From positions 3,534,001-3,598,000 of the forward strand of contig NZ_CP155071.1 in NCBI RefSeq assembly GCF_039621855.1: a DNA stretch of 64,000 bases. Reading direction: 5' to 3'. The position numbers were made by a program, and so were the translations under genes. The notes beneath the pieces were generated by a model. It searched no databases. It saw only the letters and a list, made by a program, of their open reading frames with translations, and was not told the origin of the DNA. Below, one piece after another: positions 10,525 through 19,125 of this stretch. Origin of the DNA: Erwinia sp. HDF1-3R (lineage in GTDB: Bacteria > Pseudomonadota > Gammaproteobacteria > Enterobacterales > Enterobacteriaceae). Positions within the stretch are counted from its first letter, which is position 1. Each line of letters begins with the position of its first letter.

Positions 10525-11406
10525 TGATCACGGGTATCCCAGAGTTACGTGAAGCAATAAGCGTAGCCTAATGGTTCACCTTTAGGTGAAGTTTATCAAT
10601 TGAGTGTCCATGTCGTGACGCTGTGTCAAAACCACGGAAAAAAAAGAACCAGTAAATACTGGAGTTATCTTCGCTGCTGACCGGAACGACCTCAATCAGA
10701 TTAATCGGACATGGTGGAAAATGAGACATATACCTCTACGCTATGCCAGCAGTTGATAAACGCAGGGCTGTTAAACGGGTTCAGTTTAAAATCCCTCCGC
10801 TCTGTTAGCGGATTAACCATGCCCTCAAAGTTTATTTAATCAACAAAAAGCATGGTACTACCATTAAAAAGTTAAGCCTCACGGATTCATTAAATATAAT
10901 GAATGAGTCTTTTCAGGGGTGCCCCACCGCTATTCATTAACTTTTTAAAATACAGGTATAGTGCATCACACAATATTAAAATTAAAAATAACAAATTATC
11001 AATAAGTTAAACATAAACTCACAGTTAAGATACTGCCCCTGTTTGACAAATAAACTCAAATTAGCTTTACTCGAAATAATAAAATAAATAGAATAAAAAA
11101 TAAAAATACGTGGAGAATACTTTTCTACCGCTTCCACAATACCATATATAACCAGAGTTAAGGCACCACACAATTGATCCTAAATGACTGCCAATCATTC
11201 CACAATGAGATAGTTCTCCCGGCGCCAATGTACTACAGCTGATGACTTTTAAAGATTATTAGCCAGTATTTACCTATAACATCCAAAAATATTACCACTT
11301 TATTTCATTTGTCCGCATATGAAAAGGATATGTACATTGTCAGCCTCTCGCCTCATCCCTGAGCTGAATACTTGCCACTGACAGTACCAATATATAGCTA
11401 AGGATA
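10525..11406. other. AT-rich 880-bp non-coding left edge of accessory island
   Basis: No credible gene is visible. Structure seen: CCGCT-ctgtt-AGCGG at 10797-10811; the odd palindrome ATGGTA-C-TACCAT at 10852-10864; and a larger inverted repeat with arms taaaaagttaa (about 10864-10875) and ttaacttttta (about 10938-10948) that encloses a near-palindrome around ttaaatataatgaa and a GGGG-TG-CCCC hairpin. These may be remnants of a mobile element end or regulatory sites for the autotransporter to the right. The 63-codon reverse frame at 10982-11173 has no ribosome site and is not called. Confidence 0.5.
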
Positions 11407-14400
11407 ATGCCCGTGCAAATATCAAATTTCAAAAGAAAAACCCTTAAAACTGACAGGTATCGAAAAGACATAATTATAATATTAACCTTTAATATTATTA
11501 GCAGTCTTACGATATTACCCGCGCATGCTGTTTTACTTACAGATGGTCAGACGGGAACGGTTAGTGAATACAGCAGTAGAGTGGCATGGGATGTACGGGA
11601 CTCTACCCTCAATGTCCTCCAGGGCGGGAAAACGCAGGGGATAATGCTGTGGACGGGAATCCTCAACATGGAAGGTGGTGATACCTATAACATGCCCGGT
11701 GCAACACTACTCACTCAGGCTATATCGTTACAGAGTAACAGCCAGGCAACCATTAACAACTCCATAATCAATAACGGCCTGGCACAGCGTGGTATTGCCA
11801 TTGGCGTCGGTTTCAACTCCAAAGCTACCGTCACCTCATCAGTGCTTAATGCTAACGGTCGGGGTTTTTCCACCAGCACATTGAACAGCTTCCTGGTCTT
11901 AAATGACTCGGTTGTCACCGGTAAGGACGATGGTTTAACCAACCAGTTTGGCGGTGGGATCGGCGGCACCGTTTTCGATGGAACGGTGCAGGCATCAAAC
12001 AGTACGATAACCGGTGATAAGCTAGGATTGATGCTTTTGCTGGATGAAGATGAATCTCAGCCGGTGGCGATACTCAATAATACGCATATCATCAGCAATA
12101 ACGGCAGTGCTATTCTTGCTGGAGCACGGAGCGGTTACAGTACAGGTGTGATAGGGGTACAAATCAATGCTGGCAGCGTCTTAACAGCAGGTAATGGCAC
12201 ACTTGTAGAAGTGATTAATGGAAATACGCTTAATCTTTCCATTGATGACAGTGACCTTAACGGTAACCTCATCGCCGACCAGACTTCGAACCTCAATGCA
12301 GTACTGAGTAATAATGCGGCTTTACATGGCAATATCGAAAATCTTAATACGCTGGTTGCCGATAAAAGCGAACTTGAGGGTAATATCGCTTTCAAACAGG
12401 ATTCGGTGGGTCTGGTACAGTTAAAAAATAATGCGAAAATTCAGGGCGATATAAATGGCGTAAACAAACTCGAAGCCAGTAACAGCAGCATAACGGGTAA
12501 CATCAATCCAGAAGACACGCGCCCTGCCGACGTCGCCCTGCGCGATAACAGCATAATTAACGGTGATGTCAGAAACATTAATACACTCACGCTGGCTCAC
12601 AGTACTATCATCGGGCGGGTATTTGCAGATTCACCCGGTTTTACTGCGGCTGAACTTTCTGACGACTCCCTGATTAAGGGAAACCTAAGCCAGATTTCAT
12701 CTCTGAGCCTTAATGCCAGCCGTATAACAGGCGATATCACTGGCAGCGAGGACAACGCTACTACGGTGTCATTAGCCAATAAATCTGCTATTGATGGCAA
12801 CCTCACTCTGCCAGCCGCCGTCACGCTTGATAACAGCCGTATAACAGGCGATATCACTGGCAGCGAGGACAACGCTACTACGGTGTCATTAGCCAATAAA
12901 TCTGCTATTGATGGCAACCTCACTCTGCCAGCCGCCGTCACGCTTGATAACAGCCGAATAACAGGTGATATCACTGGCAGCGAAACCCATCCCACAACCG
13001 TATCCCTGGCCAGCGGATCCGTCATTGACGGTAACCTCAATGCTATCCATACCCTGGCGTTACAGGACAGCCAGCTTACGGGTAATGTGACTGCAGATGG
13101 TACAGCCGGGTCTTCAGTCAGTCTGAGTGGCAAAACATCGCTGCTGGGAAATCTGGAAAACTATGACAGTATCTCGGTCAGGGATAATGCCAGGTGGTCG
13201 CTGATTCAGTCAGCAAACATTCGTAGCTTAGCGCTAAATTCGGGTAGCGTTAACCTCAACAGCCAGGGTAATAATTACCGCACTCTGACGGTAAATAACC
13301 TCGCCGGGGAGGGGCTTTTTTTACTTCGTACAGATATTGCGGCCAACAAGGGGGACCAGCTGATTATCAATGGCCAGACGAATGGGTCCCATCTTCTGTC
13401 GATAACGAATACGGGAGACGAGCCTGACCATTCGCTGCCGCTGACGGTGGTGAGAACAGCAGATGGAGGAGGAGATTTCAGTCTGCAAAATGGCCGGGTT
13501 GATGCCGGTGTCTATGAATACAGACTTCAGCATCAGGGTAATGACTGGGATCTGTTAAAAACAGAAGAATTGACGCCCTCAACTGAAACAGTGTTGAGTG
13601 TGGTTAACGCAACGCCTGCCGTATGGACAGGTGAACTTAATACCGTCCGGGGACGACTGGGCGACCTGCGGACAACAGCAAAACATGATGGAGGCCTGTG
13701 GGCTCAATACATGGGACAGGAGACCCACGTGAGTCCCGGTGGCGGAATCAGCTACCAACAAAAACAGTCTGGCCTGGCAATAGGGGGAGATAAAGCTTTC
13801 GATGTGAGAGAGGGCAAACTCCTGACAGGTCTGTTTACCGGCTACAGCGATAATGATATTAATGCTCATTATGGCAACAGCAATATTGACAGCTATTTTA
13901 TCGGTGGCTACACCACATGGATGGCAGACTCAGGTTGGTTTGTGGATTTGATGCTGAAAGGCAATAAATTTCATAATAATGTCGAAGCCACAATGAGCAA
14001 TGGCGTAGTATCAAAAGGTAATTACAATAATTACGGTATAGGGTTTTCAAGTGAGTTTGGAAAAAATATTCTTCTGTCTCAGGGCTGGTTTGTTGAACCC
14101 TCCTTACAGCTTTCATCTTTATGGATGTCAGGCAGGGAATTCAAGCTCGATAATGGCCTGAAAGTCAGTAATGACAGCGCCAGATCTCAACAGGCTGCCC
14201 TGAACATGGCCCTTGGCAAAAACCTGACGTTAGACAACGGAATGTCATTATCCCCCTATGTGCGCGTCTCTTATCAGCATGAGTTTGCAAAAGCTAATGA
14301 TGTATCGGTCAATGATATTGCTTTTAAAAATGATATGTCTGGCGGGAATGGAATGTATGAAGTTGGCCTGAATGCACAGGTCTCAGACAAGGCATATATC

Positions 14401-14481
14401 TACACTGATGCCAGTTACAGCAAAGGTAACAAAGTCGAATCACCGTGGGCGACACATATTGGCGTTCGTATAAACTGGTAA
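11407..14481 (+). CDS. Pertactin-type autotransporter adhesin
   Basis: The product has 1024 residues. A basic N terminus and a hydrophobic core (DIIIILTFNIISSLTILPAHA, read to the AHA cleavage site near residue 41) form a Sec signal. The passenger (about 42-700) is a beta-helix built of ~39-residue repeats of the type SRITGDI...LANKSAIDGNL. A pertactin-like stalk follows (LNSQGNNYRTLTVNNLAGEG, then DQLIINGQTNGSHLLSI). The autotransporter barrel spans about 760-1024 and ends with the aromatic INW. It acts at the cell surface. The start is ATG 11407 or GTG 11413; AAGGA is better spaced for the GTG. Codon use is visibly AT-richer than the flanking backbone, suggesting transfer. No passenger function can be assigned. 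Confidence 0.88.
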   Translation: MPVQISNFKRKTLKTDRYRKDIIIILTFNIISSLTILPAHAVLLTDGQTGTVSEYSSRVAWDVRDSTLNVLQGGKTQGIMLWTGILNMEGGDTYNMPGATLLTQAISLQSNSQATINNSIINNGLAQRGIAIGVGFNSKATVTSSVLNANGRGFSTSTLNSFLVLNDSVVTGKDDGLTNQFGGGIGGTVFDGTVQASNSTITGDKLGLMLLLDEDESQPVAILNNTHIISNNGSAILAGARSGYSTGVIGVQINAGSVLTAGNGTLVEVINGNTLNLSIDDSDLNGNLIADQTSNLNAVLSNNAALHGNIENLNTLVADKSELEGNIAFKQDSVGLVQLKNNAKIQGDINGVNKLEASNSSITGNINPEDTRPADVALRDNSIINGDVRNINTLTLAHSTIIGRVFADSPGFTAAELSDDSLIKGNLSQISSLSLNASRITGDITGSEDNATTVSLANKSAIDGNLTLPAAVTLDNSRITGDITGSEDNATTVSLANKSAIDGNLTLPAAVTLDNSRITGDITGSETHPTTVSLASGSVIDGNLNAIHTLALQDSQLTGNVTADGTAGSSVSLSGKTSLLGNLENYDSISVRDNARWSLIQSANIRSLALNSGSVNLNSQGNNYRTLTVNNLAGEGLFLLRTDIAANKGDQLIINGQTNGSHLLSITNTGDEPDHSLPLTVVRTADGGGDFSLQNGRVDAGVYEYRLQHQGNDWDLLKTEELTPSTETVLSVVNATPAVWTGELNTVRGRLGDLRTTAKHDGGLWAQYMGQETHVSPGGGISYQQKQSGLAIGGDKAFDVREGKLLTGLFTGYSDNDINAHYGNSNIDSYFIGGYTTWMADSGWFVDLMLKGNKFHNNVEATMSNGVVSKGNYNNYGIGFSSEFGKNILLSQGWFVEPSLQLSSLWMSGREFKLDNGLKVSNDSARSQQAALNMALGKNLTLDNGMSLSPYVRVSYQHEFAKANDVSVNDIAFKNDMSGGNGMYEVGLNAQVSDKAYIYTDASYSKGNKVESPWATHIGVRINW
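12721..12954 (+). repeat. Perfect 117-bp tandem duplication inside the passenger
   Basis: 12721-12837 and 12838-12954 read the same base for base, encoding 39 residues twice (RITGDITGSEDNATT... to ...AVTLDNS). A third, diverged unit begins at 12955. The unit is in frame and equals one beta-helix repeat period of the passenger, so unequal recombination would change passenger length without breaking the frame. Confidence 0.92.
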
Positions 14482-14533
14482 AATGCCTCTGCCCGGGCGC
14501 GCAGATATAACACCGCTTAATGGGTCAATATAA

Positions 14534-14569
14534 GGGGGTGGGATGCCCTAACAATGACATCCCACTTTT
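14534..14569. terminator. Bidirectional terminator between converging genes
   Basis: GTGGGATG (14538-14545) pairs with CATCCCAC (14558-14565) and is followed by TTTTA on the plus strand; the other side has a weaker run. It separates the autotransporter from the converging 1493-residue gene. Confidence 0.7.
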
Positions 14570-14587
14570 AGCCCTATTACCTTTGTT

Positions 14588-17500
14588 TCAGCGGGAGTAG
14601 GAAATGAAACCATTTAGCCGTTCGGCAACCTCTACATTCTCTCCCCCCGCATCAATGCTTCCCCATGAAACAATCCGTTGATCTTCAGTAATCGCGGAGA
14701 AAGCCCCGCTACTGCTATAGATTGCCCGGCACCTGTTCAGCTGAGTGCTAACGGGTTGGGTGTTTCCGCCAGAAAGGGGGTCGCCCCAGGCCACTACCGT
14801 GCCATTGGCCCGAAGCGCTGCAAAGGCGGTGGCCGTGGCCGAAATTTGTACAACATCCTCCAGGGAAGCAATCTCGCGCGGCAATACTCCTCCGGCAGCT
14901 TCATCACCCCAGGCCACTATACTCCCGTTACTCATCAGAGCAGCAAAGGCACTCCACGTTGATAAAACATTAATAACACTATTAATGGCAGAAAGACTTA
15001 CGGGCAGTTGACCTCCATGCGTGTCTGCTCCCCATCCTACCAGTAAACCATTCGTCCGCCTGACCACAAATGCCCCATTATTGGACGCCATGATATCGCT
15101 AAAATCTTTCATCTGAATTAAAGCAGTCGGTAATACCCCACCAAATTCACTATTACCCCAACATAACAGACTATTATCATAATTAAGTGCGACAAACGCT
15201 GACAGGGTTGAAGCAATGTCCCGGGCATTACGGTGATTAGTCACAGCGGTAGGAAGGAGGCCACCATAACTGGAATTCCCCCACGCACAGATTCGCTTAT
15301 CAGCACGGAGTGCAGCAAAGGCGCCGCCCGAGCCTACGACTTTAAGGATATTATTATAAGCACTGATAGTGGATGGCACATTACCCCCGTTTCTGCGATC
15401 CCCCCAGGCAACCACTTTACCGTTGGCCAATAGTGCACAAAATGCCTGCGCAGAGCCACTCAGAGAGACAATATTTTTAAGTTTAGCAATGGCAGAGGGA
15501 ACGGTGCCCCCGCCTTCAGCATCTCCCCAGGCTATCACGCTGTTGTCAGCACGACGTGCAGCGAAAGCAACGCCAGAAGTAGAAAACTCTATATAATCAT
15601 TGTTTGTGGATAAACCTGAAGGCAGATCCCCTCCAACCGCAGTTTCGCCCCACCCCACTACAATGCCAGAATCAAGAATCGCGATCATTGCAGCTTTACC
15701 GCTATTAGTCACGTCGTCCCCATTACCTAATATATTCACCGGTGAAAGTTCAGTTTCATCTGTGGCTGACGAGACGTTTAACTTCAGCCAGGGCAGAGTA
15801 TCCCTGAACCATTCTGCCGTTGTAGTTTCCGTCTCACCTTCATAACGCCAATTCAGTATGGTCTTTTTGCCGGTACTTTTATCATACCCAATCAAATACT
15901 GTGATTTTCCTGAATAGTGATAACAGTGGCTGGGAGCGCGTGCACCGAAAACAAGGATTTTGCTGTCTGCCAGCTCACTGGTAATAGTATAACGCTTTGA
16001 TGGCGACGTTATGCTTTCACCTGCTCGTGTCAGAATATAGTTGATACGTACGGTGTTGCCCTCGGAAGAGAGCACGACGTCGTAAGGGACGACGAGCTGT
16101 AAAGCGGCCATCGTATCGCCGCCGGTAATCGTGATTAGTTGATTCCAGCCATTGTTCTCTGCCGGGCCCGACCAAATTACGTTAACGATGTCGCCCTGTT
16201 GTAAACGTGCAGAGAGAGGAATGACGATAGTTGCGCCAGATTTAACGCTCGCTGTATTAATAATATCTTCCTGTGCCTCTTTTACATAAGGCGCAGGCAA
16301 CGCGGAACTGATAATAGCGAGGGTTAATACTTTCGAAAGGTTCTCTTTCCCATCAAATGAGTCAACCCGATAACTCACACTAATCGTTTTACCATTGTGA
16401 ACTTTAACTTCATTGTAAGGCACCAGGAAAGTCACAGGGTTGCCCAACATGTTGGTGCTAATGGCCGTATAAAGGCTAAAATTGTTTCCCCAGAAAAGTT
16501 TTATGCCATCACCGGATGCCATGCCATCCCACGCAGGAATGCTCACCTCAACGCCACTGGCAGTAATCAGAGTGAAATCCAGCATGCCCTCAATAACATA
16601 TTCCACCACTGGCTCAGGTAAACTGATACCGGCAGCTCTAACCTGTAAAGTCAGTTTTTCTGACGAGGCTATCTGACCAGAAATGTGATATACCTGATAG
16701 CTTAGATAAACCACATTATTTAGAGAAGATTCAAAATATTTCTTAGGAATATTGAAGACAACATCCCTGGATACTGCACTACCTGACACCGGCAGATAGT
16801 TTTCCCAGGATTCCACGCCATTAAGGTAGGCTGTTAACGTGTCCCCAGCAGCCATATTGCTATAAGGAGATACGCGGAATGTGGCAAAACGCAAAATGTT
16901 TTCGGGAATGATAACGCCATTTACATTCTCGTCAACTTTAGGCGCGGGAAGCATTCGAGCAGTAGACATCACGGTAATTTTAAGATCAACAGAGGATGCT
17001 TTGGTGCCGTCAAATCTATCTATTTCGTAGTGTAAAGAGATATCACTGTTATTATTGAGCAAAAGAACAGCATAGGATAATTCAAAAGAGATCTCTTCAT
17101 TTAATGTTCCCGCAGTGATAGTTATAAAGTCATGCCAGTTTGCCACGCCTTCCAGGTAGAGGTAGACCGTATCACCTGCCTGCATTTTATTATAAGCGGG
17201 TATGTTAGCCAAAACACCTGCCGTTGTGTTCTCCAGCAGGAGAATACCATCAGAAACTTTTTCAACAGTTGGGGCAGGGAGTGCTTCATTGACCCATGAC
17301 CTGACGCGCAGTGACAGCATTTCTGATGCCAGGCTGATACCGTTCTCATCGGTGACCTGGTAGCTAACTCTAACGCTGTTATTGATATTTACGTCGATAT
17401 ATTTTTTTGGAACGCGAAAATTAACAGGTTTATTGAGAATCGAAGATGATACACGTAACCAATCAGAAAAGTTACCTTCAGGAACGGCTGACGCCCATTT

Positions 17501-19069
17501 AAGGTCAATGCGGTCATTCAACATCATCCCATTCCATGGGAGGATCCTTACGGTAAGTGCAGTTTTAATCGTGTCGGGATCGATCAGATCGCCACTAATG
17601 TCGGGAACCAAAGGTGCAGCTAAACGTTTAATAACTTTTAGCTGCAATTTTTCAGAAGTCAGGATACTGCTAATGCTCGTGTTATACTGATAATAGAGGG
17701 TAACAACCCCTCCTGCCAGGATTTTAATCGCTGCTTCATCAATAATAAATGAAACAGGAGATAATACTGACGTTATCTTTTCAGATAAGAAACGATTAAA
17801 GTTATCCCCGTTATTGGTTACCCCAGACCAGTTAAGGATAATTTCCGCGCCAGGTACCATTGCGGTAAAAAGAGGAATAGTGACCGTGACGGCACTGAGA
17901 TAACCGTCAAGCGTGCCCGATACCGCTTCCGCAACCTCCGGTTTGGGTAGAAGAGAACTCTGCGCACCCGAAACTGAAATAGTCACTTTTCTAGAGGTTA
18001 TTTTGCTGCTGTCAGAGGCGCTTATCAATGTGTAAGAGACAATAAACTCACCCTGGACCAGGGCCAGTAACTGCGTGTATGGAACAGCGAATTCAAGAAT
18101 AGAAGGAAATCGACTTATAGTAAGGTAATCCTCATATCGGATCGTGCTACCCGAAGCAGTTCGCCCAATGACAACGAGCTGAACTGAATCATTAATGTTA
18201 AAGCTAGCCGTATCAATCGCAACCTGGATGATAGCATCACGTTGCCCGAGGCTGTCGATATTTATAATATAGTTTACCGAATCCTTAACAATCGGCGCTT
18301 TAAGATAATAGCCACCAGCACTGACAGAGATAGCTTTGGAAGGTGACCACTTTGAGTAGTTGTTCACCTCATCCCTTACCTCATAAGTGACCAATAAGTT
18401 ATCACTGTCACCTGCTTCATTGATGGTATTTTCAGAAATAGTTATCGTTATAGGTTTACCCAGATCATATTCAGACACAATATGACTAATTATTTTCCCT
18501 CCCCAGCTGAGGTTTATTTTATCTCTGATGCGCATATTAATATAGGGGTCAATAATAATCGGTATCCCTTTTTTAGCCTCATCAGCCCCGACACCATTAT
18601 AAATAATTGATGGCGGAATGCCGGGTGGTGAAAAATTTTCATTTACATTTTGAGTTTGAGGGTTAGGATCGATCCCACCGGGGATATCCATTTTAATCCA
18701 TAGTGTGGAAACATTAGAACTGTCGCTTACCCCGCTGTCAGTATGTGTTACCGTGTAGTATATTTTATACCATCCAGCCCTGATATTCTCTGGCGGTACG
18801 ATAATGTGAATTGAATCATTCACCTCCTCTTCAGATAAGATATAACTTTTAACCGGATATAAAGCTGAATCATCCTCTAACTGATAAATATAGACATCAA
18901 TGAGGTCCCCTTTTCTCATAACAGAGTAAGCCTCACAAATTAGTAGCAGGCCATCTATTGATGTAGTAAAACCAACCCCTATCCCACCAACAACTGGATG
19001 AGCAAGAGGAATTATTAGATCACTCAATTTATTAGCGGAAAGATTCCCATTAAATTCATTGTTACTCAT
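14588..19069 (-). CDS. Giant protein of Ig-like repeats and RCC1-like repeats
   Basis: The product has 1493 residues and no recognised name. About 1-1035 holds some nine beta-sandwich modules of 100-120 residues, each with a signature such as VRILPWNGMMLNDRIDLKW or VSIPAWDGMASGDGIKLFW (pattern P-[YW]-x(4)-x-G-D-x-[IV]-x-L-x-W). About 1120-1493 holds nine 41-residue RCC1-like repeats of the form AFAALRANGTVVAWGD....GG..P, a likely beta-propeller; canonical RCC1 repeats are longer and number seven. There is no signal peptide or membrane segment (start MSNNEFNGNLSANKL), so how or whether it leaves the cell is unclear. It is the last gene of a four-gene leftward operon and shares the Ig-like module with its upstream neighbour. 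AT-rich composition suggests acquisition. Confidence 0.85.
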   Translation of the reverse strand: MSNNEFNGNLSANKLSDLIIPLAHPVVGGIGVGFTTSIDGLLLICEAYSVMRKGDLIDVYIYQLEDDSALYPVKSYILSEEEVNDSIHIIVPPENIRAGWYKIYYTVTHTDSGVSDSSNVSTLWIKMDIPGGIDPNPQTQNVNENFSPPGIPPSIIYNGVGADEAKKGIPIIIDPYINMRIRDKINLSWGGKIISHIVSEYDLGKPITITISENTINEAGDSDNLLVTYEVRDEVNNYSKWSPSKAISVSAGGYYLKAPIVKDSVNYIINIDSLGQRDAIIQVAIDTASFNINDSVQLVVIGRTASGSTIRYEDYLTISRFPSILEFAVPYTQLLALVQGEFIVSYTLISASDSSKITSRKVTISVSGAQSSLLPKPEVAEAVSGTLDGYLSAVTVTIPLFTAMVPGAEIILNWSGVTNNGDNFNRFLSEKITSVLSPVSFIIDEAAIKILAGGVVTLYYQYNTSISSILTSEKLQLKVIKRLAAPLVPDISGDLIDPDTIKTALTVRILPWNGMMLNDRIDLKWASAVPEGNFSDWLRVSSSILNKPVNFRVPKKYIDVNINNSVRVSYQVTDENGISLASEMLSLRVRSWVNEALPAPTVEKVSDGILLLENTTAGVLANIPAYNKMQAGDTVYLYLEGVANWHDFITITAGTLNEEISFELSYAVLLLNNNSDISLHYEIDRFDGTKASSVDLKITVMSTARMLPAPKVDENVNGVIIPENILRFATFRVSPYSNMAAGDTLTAYLNGVESWENYLPVSGSAVSRDVVFNIPKKYFESSLNNVVYLSYQVYHISGQIASSEKLTLQVRAAGISLPEPVVEYVIEGMLDFTLITASGVEVSIPAWDGMASGDGIKLFWGNNFSLYTAISTNMLGNPVTFLVPYNEVKVHNGKTISVSYRVDSFDGKENLSKVLTLAIISSALPAPYVKEAQEDIINTASVKSGATIVIPLSARLQQGDIVNVIWSGPAENNGWNQLITITGGDTMAALQLVVPYDVVLSSEGNTVRINYILTRAGESITSPSKRYTITSELADSKILVFGARAPSHCYHYSGKSQYLIGYDKSTGKKTILNWRYEGETETTTAEWFRDTLPWLKLNVSSATDETELSPVNILGNGDDVTNSGKAAMIAILDSGIVVGWGETAVGGDLPSGLSTNNDYIEFSTSGVAFAARRADNSVIAWGDAEGGGTVPSAIAKLKNIVSLSGSAQAFCALLANGKVVAWGDRRNGGNVPSTISAYNNILKVVGSGGAFAALRADKRICAWGNSSYGGLLPTAVTNHRNARDIASTLSAFVALNYDNSLLCWGNSEFGGVLPTALIQMKDFSDIMASNNGAFVVRRTNGLLVGWGADTHGGQLPVSLSAINSVINVLSTWSAFAALMSNGSIVAWGDEAAGGVLPREIASLEDVVQISATATAFAALRANGTVVAWGDPLSGGNTQPVSTQLNRCRAIYSSSGAFSAITEDQRIVSWGSIDAGGENVEVAERLNGFISYSR

Positions 19070-19125
19070 AACTATTCTCTTTTTCCAGGATAAAAGGTTG
19101 GTTTTTTAATGCTATCAATCAGATA

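Noticed and set aside
12597-13133. 178-codon frame opposite the autotransporter repeats
   Set aside because: Repeats itself exactly as the sense repeats do; antisense shadow.
14588-15710. RCC1 repeats as evidence of a eukaryote-type chromatin factor
   Set aside because: The repeats are a bacterial 41-residue variant in a protein otherwise built of Ig-like modules; the fold alone says nothing about GTPase exchange.
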